A stretch of DNA of 64,000 bases from Physella acuta (taxonomy: Eukaryota; Mollusca; Gastropoda; Physidae), in the NCBI RefSeq assembly GCF_028476545.1, contig NW_026731610.1, positions 2,196,001 to 2,260,000 on the forward strand, written 5' to 3'. The notes beneath the pieces were generated by a model. That model searched no databases. It worked only from the letters and a program-made list of their open reading frames with translations, and was not told where the DNA came from. The position numbers and the translations under genes were made by a program. Position 1 is the stretch's first letter. Every line of letters begins with the position of its first letter. This document shows positions 9,318-21,535 of the stretch, piece after piece.

Positions 9318-12300
9318 TTGTGCTTTTTATTACCAGTTTTTTATTTCCTGTTTTGTATTACCTGTTTTTAATTCCTGTTTTCATTACCTGTTTTTTATTT
9401 CTTGTTTTTTATTATCTGTTTTTTATTATCTGTTTTTAATTAGCCGTTTTTTATAACCTGCTTTTTATTACCTGTTATTTATTACCTGTTTTGTATTACC
9501 GGTTATTTATTACCTGTTTTGTATTACATATTTTGTATTACCTCTTTTGTAATACCTGTTATTTATTACCTGTTTTGTATTACCTGTTATTTATTACCTG
9601 TTTTGTATTACCTGTTTTGTATTACCTGTTATTTATTACCTGTTTTGTATTACCTGTTATTTATTACATGTTTTGTATTACCTGTTATTTATTACCTGTT
9701 GTGTATTACCTGTTTTGTATTACCTGTTATTTATTACCTGTTATTTATTACATGTTTTGTATTACCTATTTTGTATTACCTGTTTTGTATTACCTGTTAT
9801 TTATTACCTGTTTTTTATTACCTATTTTGTATTACCTGTTTTGTATTACGTTTTATTTATGACCTGTTTTGTATTATCTGTTATTTATTACCTGTTTTGC
9901 ATTACCTGTTATTTATTACCTGTTTTGCATTACCTGTTATTTATTACCTGTTTTGTATTACCTCTTTTGTATTACATGTTATTTATTACCTGTTTTGTAT
10001 TACCTGTTTTGTAAAACCTGTTTTTTATTACCTGTTATTTATTACATGTTTTGTATTACCTGTTATTTATTACCTGTTTTGTATTACCTGTTATTTATTA
10101 CCTGTTTTGTATTACCTGTTTTGTATTACCTGTTTTGTATTACCTGTTTTGTATTACCTGTTATTTATTACTTGTTTTATATTACCTGTTTTGTATTACC
10201 AGTTATTTATTACCTGTTTTGTATTACCGTTTATTTATTACCTGTTTTGTATTACCTGTTATTTATTACCTGTTTTGTATTACCTGTTCTTTATTAGCTG
10301 TTTTTTATTACATCTTTTGTATTACCTGTTAATTATTATCGTTTTTGTATTATCTGTTTTGAATTACCTGTTATTTATTACCTGTTTTGTATTACCTGTT
10401 ATTTATTATCTGTTTTGTATTACCTGTTTTGTATTATCTGTTATTTATTACCTGTTTTGTATTACCTGTTATTTATTACCTGTTTTGTATTACCTATTTT
10501 GTATTACCTGTTTTGTATTACCTGTTATTTATTACAAGTTTTGTATTACCTGTTTTATATTACCTGTTTTGTATTACCTGTTATTTATTACCTGTTTTGT
10601 ATTACCTGTTTTGTATTACCTGTTTTGTATTACCTGTTATTTATTACCTGTTTTATATTACCTGTTTTGTATTACCAGGTATTTATTACCTGTTTTGTAT
10701 TACCGTTTATTTATTACCTGTTTTGTATTACCTGTTATTTATTACCTGTTTTATATTACTTGTTTTGTATTACCTGTTCTTTATTACCTGTTTTGAATTA
10801 CCTATTTTGTATTACCTGTTTTTATTACCTGTTTTGTATTACCTGTTCTTTATTAGCTGTTATTTATTACCTGTTTTCTATTACCTGTTAATTATTATCT
10901 TTTTTGTATTATCTGTTTTGAAATACCTGTTATTTATTACCTGTTTTGTATTACCTGTTTTTTATTATCTGTTTTGTATTACCTGTTTTGTATTATCTGT
11001 TATTTATTACCTTTTTTGTATTACCTGTTATTTATTACCTGTTTTGTATTACCTATTTTGTATTACCTGTTTTGTATTACCTGTTATTTATTACCTGTTT
11101 TGTATTACCTGTAATTTATTACCTGTTTTGTATCACCTGTTTTGTATTATCTGTTATTTATTACCTGTTATTTATTACCTGTTATTTATTACCTTTTGTG
11201 TACTACCTATTTTGTATTACCTCTTTTGTATTACCTGTTATTTATTACCTGTTTTGTATTATCTGTTATTTATTACTTGTTTTGTATTACCTGTTATTTA
11301 TTACCTGTTTTGTATTACCTATTTTGTATTACCTGTTTTGTATTACCTGTTATTTATTACCTGTTTTGTATTACCTGTAATTTATTACCTGTTTTGTATC
11401 ACCTGTTTTGTATTATCTGTTATTTATTACCTGTTTTGTATTACCTGTTATTTATTACCTTTTTTGTACTACCTATTTTGTATTACCTCTTTTGTATTAC
11501 CTGTTGTTTATTACCAGTTTTGTATTACCTGTTTTGTATTACCTGTTTTGTATTACCTGTTATTTATTACCTGTTTTGTATTACCTGTTATTTATTACCT
11601 GTTTTGTATTATCTGTTTCTATTACCTCTTTTGTATTACCTGTTTTTTATTACCTGTTTTCTATTACCTGTTATTTATTACCTGTTTTGTATTACCTGTT
11701 ATTTATTACCTGTTTTATATTACCTGTTTTGTATTACCTGTTCTTTATTACCTGTTTTGTATTACCTATTTTGTATTGCCTGTTTTTTATTACCTGTTTT
11801 GTATTACCTTGTATTTTTTACCTGTTTTGTATTACCTGTTATTTATTTCCTGTTTTGTATTACCTGTTTTGTATTACCTGTTATTTATTACCTGTTTTGT
11901 ATTACCTGTTTTGTATAACCTGTTTTGTATTACCTGTTTTGTATTACCTGTTATTTATTATCTGTTTTGTATTACCTGTTATTTATTACCAATTTTGTAT
12001 TATCTGTTTCTATTACCTGTTTTGTATTACCTGTTATTTATTACCTGTTTTGTATTACCATTATTTAGTACCTGTTTTGTATTACCTGTTTTGTATTACC
12101 TGTTTTGTATTACCTGTTTTGTATTACCTGTTTTGTATTACCTGTTATTTATTACCTGTTTTGTATTACCTGTTATTTATTACCTGTTTTGTATTATCTG
12201 ATTCTATTACCTGTTTTGTATTACCTGTTATTTATTACCTGTTTTGTATTACCTTTATTTATAACTTGTTTTGTATTACCTGTTATTTATTACCTGTTTT

Positions 12301-12440
12301 GTATTACCTGTTATTTATTACCTGTTTTGTATTATCTGTTTCTATTACCTGTTTTGTATTACCTGTTATTTATTACCTGTTTTGTATTACCTGTAATCTA
12401 TTACCTGTTTTGTATTACCTGTTCTTTATTACCTGTTTTC
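9318..12440. repeat. 14-bp T-rich minisatellite array, unit 1 (~3.1 kb)
   Basis: More than 200 copies of a 14-bp motif (TTACCTGTTTTGTA / TTACCTGTTATTTA). The plus strand is strongly T-rich. Because 14 is not a multiple of three, a 42-bp (14-codon) period reads through in every plus frame, giving long pseudo-ORFs of LPVLYYLFCIT type up to 604 codons. They have no codon bias or start context and are not genes. Confidence 0.95.
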
Positions 12441-12740
12441 AAAAACAGTTATTTTGTTTTTTTGCAACAATGTGTGATTAGGGGGGGGGGGTCAGATTGT
12501 ATTACGTCATGTATTCTCATTTTCATCTGATTTGTTGCAGTACTTTTGCACTTTATATTAGTTTAGTTGTTGTAAACTGTTATTATAATTTTTGAATATA
12601 CCTAATGTACACAAACGAATCTGACCAGTTGGGGTCCATTAATATTGTTTTTGTCAATCAATCTCGCCTACTTAGCGCAGGGGCGTACCGACTCATTCCG
12701 GTGCTCATGTGAACTTATAATTTTGTGCCTCCCATATTTA

Positions 12741-12789
<49 letters not shown>
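12441..12789. other. Post-array spacer with G-run and (TA)n
   Basis: Contains a GGGGGGGGGG run near 12481 and a (TA)n run at 12738-12798 beside the LINE C-terminal relic. No gene seen. Confidence 0.5.
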
Positions 12790-12800
<11 letters not shown>

Positions 12801-13095
12801 TCACCAGCATCAGCATCATCATCATTCCAGTAGGCCTCTTGTGGAGCATGGGAACGCTACCACACCTCTCCATAGTACTCAGTTCTGGTCGAACCCTTCA
12901 CGTTGTGTCCACGACATTCAGGCTGCTTCTGCTTCTCCTAAAGCTGACATTTTTCAAGTTTGTTTTGGCTAACTTTCTTTCGTCTTTCCTTGGGGATTCT
13001 AATCTAGTGCATGTCTGGTGATGTTGCTAGTTGGTTTACGCCTTGTGTGTCCAATCCATCGCTGTTTGCGCTTTTGAATTTCTTTGAAAACAGGG
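12790..13095 (-). pseudogene. LINE C-terminal relic (minus), end of unit 1
   Basis: Minus-strand reading gives FKEIQKRKQRWIGHTRRKP, then NITRHALD.NPQGK, then a tail ending in Asp codons. This is the conserved C-terminus of the same LINE type (RWRWIGHTLRK ... WNPQGKRKRGRP). It continues the minus-strand RT relic of the next unit (16450-14870), so a single LINE relic spans the unit junction and the Helitron splits it. Confidence 0.75.
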
Positions 13096-13536
13096 CCTTG
13101 CCCAGTTTAGGTTATAGAGGTCAAGTAGAAGATAGCCGAAACAGAGCCTAGCGTAGTTAGGTAGACAAATAGATATAGAGGAGCTGACCGGTCACGTGAG
13201 ACGGTCAGATGACCAGTGAGGCGTGGGTCAGCAGTTAGAGATAGGTAGCGGTAGAGAACGGTCAGAGATATGTAGAGGTAGGTAGCACTTAGACAAAGAT
13301 AGCGCTGGGGAAAGAAGTAGAAGTTGAAAATAAATGTAGTGTTAGAGTTTGTATTGGAAGTGTAGTTGTCGTTAGATAGTGTTAGTAGACAGTTAGATCT
13401 TAGGACGTAGTTAGGGTAGGAGTAGGAGATTGATTTGTGTTGAATAACGAAACATTATAGAATATCTTGAATTGGACTTGTAAAGATTTCACAACACTGT
13501 ACCAGGCGTACGTAAGAAAGGCGTTCCCCGTAGATA

Positions 13537-13539
<3 letters not shown>
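13096..13539. other. GTAG-rich purine-biased spacer
   Basis: Degenerate TAGGTAGACA / GGTAGAGGTAG-like purine-rich sequence repeated in three units. No ORF. It lies between the two parts of the LINE relic. Confidence 0.45.

Positions 13540-13613
<74 letters not shown>
13540..13613. repeat. (TA)n left of Helitron
   Basis: TA run broken at 13614 by the Helitron-like 5' end. Confidence 0.95.
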
Positions 13614-14857
<1,244 letters not shown>

Positions 14858-14869
14858 CAAACTTTCTAC

Positions 14870-16450
14870 AACCCTGCATTACATTTGGTAGAGCATCGGC
14901 CCTCTTCAACCACCACCCTCACACTGGTGGATGTTCTTAAACCCCACCCTCACACCTAGTTTTTCGCCACAGTTCGGAAATGGTAACTTTTTCAGGCCCA
15001 CTTGCTTTTCAATATGCGGCGAAGGCATCCATTAATGAAAGTCTGAAGTTTGTTATTAGTTTGTGTTGAATCTCCACTTCTCAGAACCATAGAGGGGAAC
15101 AGATTTCATATTGTTGTTGAACAAACACTCGTATTTTAGAAATTGTAAACAGAGTTCTCGACGTGTCGGTTGTGTGGAGGCTTTTGATGTCCCCATCTGC
15201 TCCCCATCCCTGATTATTATACTTCTAAGATATGTGAAGCGATCCACATCAGAGATAGCCTATGTGGGAGCTCCCGTATATTGTTGATTCTCATCACCTT
15301 TGGGTTTTTTCCAGTTGATCTTCATGCCTGTCTTAAGTACCCGTTCGCTGAGTTTGCTTAGCGTGGACTGATATTTTTGTCGATGTTAGATGAGGTTGAT
15401 GTCATCCGCAAAATCTAAACCCGTCAGTTGTTTAGTGAGGGTTTACTGAATTCCAGGTTTTTTTTTTGTCGGAGCTTGATCGAGTCATTGACTGTTGTGA
15501 ACACATGGACACGCCTTGAGAACACACGGACACGCTTTGTGAACACACGGACACGCTTTGTGAACACACGGACACGCTTTGTGAACACACGGACACGCCT
15601 TGTGAACACACGGACACTCCTCTTGAACACACAGACACGCCTTGTGAACACACGGACACGCCTTAGAAATACACGGACATGCTTTGTGAAAACACGGACA
15701 CGCGTTTACGGGTGATCTGATGCGTAGCTCAACATATAAGACAACCAATAACGAGTTACAAAACACAAGATTCAATAAAACAAAGGTTCGTCAACACTAA
15801 AATAATTTAGTGATATTTGCACTATCTACAACTAACACAGTCTATTCTAAACACAAAATAGGCCTACACACGCTGGTACAAAAACTAGGACACAGTGGCT
15901 AGTACAGACCTAAACTATACTAACCTTTGGTGAGATCTGAACGAAACTGGGGCAATCACACACATTTTCACACACCTTATATACCCTTACATAAACGAGT
16001 ACAAAACACACTGCTATCACTCACAATACGAGGACTGAACAAGGACGAACGGAACAAGGTACCAAGTACAAACAACATTCACCCCCATTCACCCCCTTCA
16101 CTATCAAAAAGAGCATTGACGAAAGCATTCAGTCTTGCCGTACTCAGATGTTCTCTATAATAGGGTTAGTCGACTTGATGTGGATGATCTGGCAGTTGGA
16201 GTCTACATCGAGCTGTTGGATGAAGTTGATACATTTTGGAGGGATCCCATAGTGATTTATCAACTTCCAAATGACACCTCAGTCCACACTTTGAAATGCC
16301 TTCCCAAAACTGAATAAGGTCATATTGAGATGTGATTTCCGCTCGATGGACTTGAATAAGTACGCGCATAGTGGCTATGTTGTCAGTACATGACAGGTGT
16401 AGTCGAAAACCTGCCTGCTCTGGTTTTAATTTCTTATCCAATGCCTCATT
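14870..16450 (-). pseudogene. LINE reverse transcriptase relic (minus), unit 2
   Basis: Same relic as in unit 1, with the same blocks: LKPEQAGFRLHLSCTDNIAT near 16430, FADDINLI near 15412, FTYLRSIIIRDG near 15238, LYGSEKWR near 15080. Very close to the unit 1 copy including shared stops, showing it decayed before the units duplicated. Confidence 0.85.
15488..15715. repeat. 21-bp minisatellite in LINE relic, unit 2
   Basis: About 10-11 copies of the 21-bp GAACACACGGACACGCTTTG motif, same order of variants as in unit 1. Confidence 0.9.
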
Positions 16451-16554
16451 CAGCGAGCTAAAAGAATTTCTTCCTTGTTGATTCTAGCCTCAACGTCCAT
16501 TCAATTTTTATAATCTCAACACCGCCCAATTTATTAACTCTTTATTAACACCAC

Positions 16555-19286
16555 ATCGCCATGTTTTCAAATATCGCGATGGACGTCACGTTCTCTCCCC
16601 TCTTACCTAGTAATCGCTTCCTCTACCTATTGTTTACAACACGCTTACAAATAAAAAATATCCCACCCCTCTACTTGAGACATAAAATACAAAAGTGTAT
16701 TGTGCCTTGTCGTCACAGGAAACAAAAACGGTGGCGTCTAATGTTGTTAACCCTTGTCTTCCTAAATTATTTTTTAACTTGTTAAAGAAATTGAATGTTT
16801 AGTTAAGGATTCTGACGCGAGTTTTTTCACAAGGGACGCTACTCGTGGCTGTAAACAAGGCTGTTATAATTTTAGAACAGTTGTCTTTCCTCTCGTTTCT
16901 CTATTAGGGAAGACATGTGGGGAAGACACGCGACACGTCTTTTAAAATGTAAACAAACGTGCACGAGGTGCACTTAAAATAAACCCCGCTGCGAAAGTGA
17001 CAACGGCATGGCGACACTTTTTGGAAAACACGCTTTCATGTAAATAAAATAAGGATCGCTTTTGTTGTCACCATGATAATGTATACCTATAAGTTCTCTC
17101 CGCCTTTATCGACCTAGTATGAATTTCGCGCGCGCGCGTATGTGTGTGGTGGTCAGATCAAAAGAAAATCGGAACGGTCATAAAAAACTTAATTACTTTT
17201 CCAGACTTGTAAAAAACATGTCTACCCCCGCATACCTCACGTACCAACGCACTAAGTCCCCCTGTCGCCCGCGCTTAATGGCTTCGCTTAATTACCTGCA
17301 GTGATCGCTTCAGTGAACCCGCTATTAAGCAACCACGGGTCGTGCAGGGGAGGTTCACGGGCGGATCGATACGTAACAGCTGTCGGTAATGAGTAACAGC
17401 TGTGGTTAAATCGAAGTCAGGACACAAAGAACTTTCTACTTTTGTCTACAATAGCACACCCCTACCCTCAACCCCGACCATCCCTCTCAATCCCCGACCA
17501 TCGGTCTAAACCACCCTCACCCCTCTCCGTTTACTATTAAACATACATACAATCAAATAAACAAACCAACAAATTAAACAACAAAGAAAAGAAATATATC
17601 AAATAAATTAAACAAAGTAATTAAAATCAAATTAATTAAAATGAATTTCAAACAAATAAGCAAATTACGTAACTCGTTAATAAAAATTAATAAAAATAAT
17701 ACATTAAAATTACAAAATTAAAATTTAAAAAAATTAAACTAATTAAAAAATCAAATCCACTCCCCCTCTCCCCCTCCCTCCCCCTTCGTCTGCCTCAAAT
17801 CCACTCCCCCTCTCCCCTTCCCCCTCCCCCTCCCTCCCCCTCCCTCCCCCTCCGTCTGCCCAATTTTCCTACAAATTCTGGTGTTAGTATGAGTCGCGTC
17901 TGCTTTGAGCGCCTATTAAGTTTACAGGATGAAATTTTAAAAGCCTTTGATGAATTGGAAAAACGTTAATAAATAAATAAAATATAAGAAGAGTTTTGTT
18001 CTAATTTAGTGTGTGTGTGTGTGTGTGTGTGTGATTGTGTGTGTGTGTATATATACGTGTAGCATACGCGTACTAGAAAACCAACAAGGTAATGTCCGGT
18101 TGCTCAACCTAATTACACCACCAGCTGTCGCACAACAGCTGTTGCATAATGACCTACGTACTTCGTGGAGCTAACAAAGCGATCGGTAAAATCGATTAAC
18201 GTGGTAACAGGTGTTCCCACACTTAACGCTGGCTTTGCGGAGAGACACTTAGCTCTTTCAATTAAACGCGGGACCCCTGCTGTGATCGGTTCGGCGAACA
18301 ACACATAAAATCGGTGAAGCATAACCAATTTAATTAGGCGGGACATCATGCCGTGATGGCCCAGCGGCTGCGATCGATACATTCCCATTAAAAAATTCCC
18401 ATTAAAAAACGCGCAGCCCGGAAAACTTCGCGGGCGGTCGATACGTAACAGGTGTTACATGTCTGGTTAATGGATGTTATTCACAAAGTACACGCTAACG
18501 CACCCCTACCCTCAAACCCCATCATTACTCCCCCTCTCATCCACCAACACCCCTATCCGTTTACTATTAAACATACATACAATCAAATAAACAGTGTCTT
18601 TTATTTTAAATACCATACATCAAAGAAAAGAAATATATCAAATAAATAAATAAACAAAAGTAATTAAAATCAAATTACGTAACTAGTTAATAATAATTTA
18701 ACTAATTATAAAATAAAATAAAATTAAAAAATAAACAAAATAAAAATAATTAAAAAGTAAACAAATAATCAAATTACGTAACTCGTTAATAAAAATTACA
18801 CAATATAAACAAAGTAATTAAATTAAACAACAAGTAAACAAACAAATTAAACAAAATAAAAATACAATCAAAGTAATTAAATTACGTAACTCGATAATAA
18901 AAATTAATTAAAAATGTAAAAACTCATTAAAACTCATTATAAAACGCATTAAAATTACGTAACTAGGTCAATGATGACGTCACAAGGTCAATGATTACGT
19001 CACAAGGTCAATGATTACGTCACAAGGTCACAAAAAGGTGACCTACTTCCCCACCACCTGCGCCAACCCCAGTTGGCGTAGTATTTTACTATATGTCGTT
19101 GTACCAGGCTCCCCCTCCACCTTACCCTCCGATGCGCCAGTTGGCGTAGTATTTTACTATATGTCATTGTACATCCCGCGCATCCTGCTCCCCCTCCACC
19201 TCCGAGTATTTTGCTATATAACCATTGTACATCTCCCCCTCCACCTGCGCCAAAAAATCGGTCCAAAAGGGACCTAATATACTACT
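16555..19286. other. Unit 2-specific 2.7-kb insertion of unknown origin
   Basis: Replaces about 40 bp of the 107-bp repeat; absent from units 1, 3 and 4. No terminal repeats, transposase or long ORF. Parts: a mixed-composition left section with GC-richer patches; a short GCGCGCGCG run near 17130; two diverged ~1.07-kb copies in tandem (about 17340-17700 matches 18415-18760, shared GGCGGTCGATACGTAACAG and TCCGTTTACTATTAAACATA); A-rich and C-rich low-complexity runs; (TG)n near 18010-18040; 20-bp repeats containing TGACGT/TTACGTCA at 18960-19035; and inverted GCGCCAACC...GTTGGCG motifs at 19058-19260. It differs sharply in composition from its surroundings. Confidence 0.6.
18113..18388 (-). CDS. 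Weak ORF (91 aa) within the unit 2 insertion
   Basis: Open minus-strand frame starting MGMYRSQPLGHHGMMSRLIK in a locally GC-richer part of the insertion. Family not recognised; no signal peptide, no splice context, and the homologous first half (around 17280-17390) does not keep a comparable frame. Probably chance. Confidence 0.12.
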   Translation of the reverse strand: MGMYRSQPLGHHGMMSRLIKLVMLHRFYVLFAEPITAGVPRLIERAKCLSAKPALSVGTPVTTLIDFTDRFVSSTKYVGHYATAVVRQLVV

Positions 19287-19520
19287 TCTCAATACCACCT
19301 AATTTTTATAATCTCAACACCGCCCAGTTGATTAACTCTTTATTAACACCACCATTTTGTTTGTAAACATAAACACAACGAATTAATATAATCTCAATAC
19401 CACCTAATTTTTATAATCTCAACACCGCCCAATTTATTAACTCCTGACACCACCACTTTCTCTTTAAACATCGACACAACGAAAAAATATAATCTCAATA
19501 CCACCTAATTTTTATAATTT
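19287..19520. repeat. ~107-bp tandem repeat remainder, unit 2
   Basis: About two copies of the 107-bp repeat right of the insertion; one more partial copy lies left of it (16497-16554). Confidence 0.8.
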
Positions 19521-20174
19521 CAACTCCATTTAGATTTCTACTTCCTGTTTGGGTGTTAACTATGGCGTTTCCTTGTAAATTCTATGGGATACACATAAAC
19601 TGTTGAATTTCTAAAAATACTTGGGTTTTTATAGGTTAACACATTACAGAACGTAAGTAAGATCCCGTCACTCTCCTGGGTATAATTTAAAGTTAACGAT
19701 ATAGATTATATCAATATGTATGTTCCAGAATAGTTCTAGAATCTCGATCTAAATCTATTTCTAGATTTATCATGGAGGCCACTAAGTTAACGAGAGTCCT
19801 TCTGTTAATTCTATTATATAGTTCGCATGGATATAATTCGCTTTTTAAAAATATATTTTTACTTCATGGGGCCATAAAAATAAAAACAAATCTTAAGCTT
19901 ACAATACTTTAGAATTTTAATATTTTTAGAATCAATGTTATAAAAGTTGCAAATGCTGAGAAATTGAAAATATTTTTTTTGAATTTAAGGCTACTTTTCT
20001 ATTTATTTTTAATTCATTCATCCGGATGTTTCACTTTTGTAAGACAAACATTGATTGGCTGAACATGAACTCCGTGATCGATAGTTATTTGTTTACAAAA
20101 CTTTGCAGATAAAGTTTTTAAATAACGTAATGCTATTTTATATCACATGACTTAGTACTGCAATTTCGTTTACA

Positions 20175-20587
20175 TTGTGTATAATAAAATTTATGCTAGC
20201 CTATCGAATGTCATTGTTTATGTCGCATTTTCCACGTGAAAACCAAATTGCTTTTGCCTTTTTACTTTCTCATACACGAAGTATAGAGAAAGTATTGCTT
20301 GGTACTTTGACAAAATTTAACAAAATGAAACTTCACCCCGATAAAACCAAGTCAATGATTATTACGACTCATCAGAAACACCTTCGTCTTCCATCTACCT
20401 CATTACGCATACTATTGACAATACAAACATTGAACAGGTTAACAGTTACAAATGCCTAGGATTGATTATAGATCACAACCTCACTTGGTGCGATCATATT
20501 CATCTTCTATGAATGTCGTTATTAAAGACAAATTTTCAACTAGCAAGGATAAAGAACCTTCTGGACTATAGGAGCAGGCTGGTTTTT
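20175..20587 (+). pseudogene. LINE RT C-terminal fragment (plus), unit 2
   Basis: Same fragment as 3202-3612: NKMKLHPDKTKSMIITTHQK, then YKCLGLIIDHNLTW and FQLARIKNLLDYRSRL after frame breaks. Confidence 0.8.
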
Positions 20588-20588
20588 T

Positions 20589-20738
20589 ACTTTCTCGTAT
20601 ATACGAAGTATAGAGAAAGTATTGTAATCGTGCAAAAAAAAATCGAGATTTTTACAAATCTCGACGTTTTACACCTCACTGATACGGAAAAACATAATTT
20701 TGCAATCTTGTCCGTATGTCTCTCTGTGTGTGTGTGTG

Positions 20739-20777
<39 letters not shown>

Positions 20778-21145
20778 GCACGATACCTTGAATACCGTTA
20801 CAGCTAGGTTAATGAACTTTTGTATATAAGTATTATATCAAATTTGTAGATCTGTATCAACTTTTCAGCGAATTCCGATAACCGGAAGTGGAACTTTTTC
20901 TACTTTCAATTTCTCGAAAGCCGCTAACTTGAGTACTATTTCAGATAGATGAATGAAATTTTACGTATAAGTAAACGATCTAATTCTCTGCCTTCTTTCA
21001 ATTTTGAACAATTTCCGTTGACCGTAAGTAGTAATTTACTCTATTTTTGATTTCTCAAAAAACGCATGTGAATTAAAGTACTAATATTCGCACTATTCTA
21101 CACATTTAGTTTGGCGTTCACGTGGTGCGCGATTCTTTTTACGAG
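20589..21145. repeat. Dispersed repeat with palindromic head and (TG)n, unit 2
   Basis: Same element as 3616-4155. The (TG)n segment is longer (about 20721-20776). Confidence 0.55.
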
Positions 21146-21535
21146 ATTCTATTCTATTTTTAAAAGTTTAAGTAATTAAAAATGGATTTAAAATATTGTT
21201 TATATACCGAGTTGCCATCCCCAGTAGTGTTACATAAGAACATTCGAGAAAGTTTAGGGGAGATCACTCCCGATTTAGTGTTATTATTGCTTGTTTTTCT
21301 CTATAGTCTATAGGTTCAGTCCCCAAGCTCTGATAGGGAAAATACACTACGATCTGGAAATGGGGAAGATCCATTTTTTTTTAATTTCCCGCGCATCTTA
21401 GACACAGCCAGTCCCGCTCTAAGTAGCCTACACTCACACGCACACGTACACATGAACGATGCTAATTAAAAAAAAATTGTCAGCAAACTTTTCACAACTC
21501 TGCTTTACAGCAAGTCATCCATCAGAGTCGGAAGA

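Larger units (their letters stand above)
497..13613. repeat. Tandem duplication unit 1 (type A)
   Basis: First of four tandem copies of one locus. Content in order: LINE relic (minus), 107-bp repeats, LINE fragment (plus), dispersed repeat, five-exon secreted-protein gene copy 1, 14-bp minisatellite (~3.1 kb), C-terminal LINE relic, (TA)n. Type A markers shared with unit 3 are a truncated CAGAGGCG MITE in intron 1, a G-rich insert in the intron 2 VNTR, and residues M78, Y102, V104 and W171 in the protein. Confidence 0.9.

Noticed and set aside
9491-12530. Very long open frames (up to 604 codons) rich in L, Y, F, C, I, T
   Set aside because: They are the 14-bp minisatellite read in three frames; period 42 bp, overlapping frames all open, no start or splice context. 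Same for 26688-32532 and 44449-45148.
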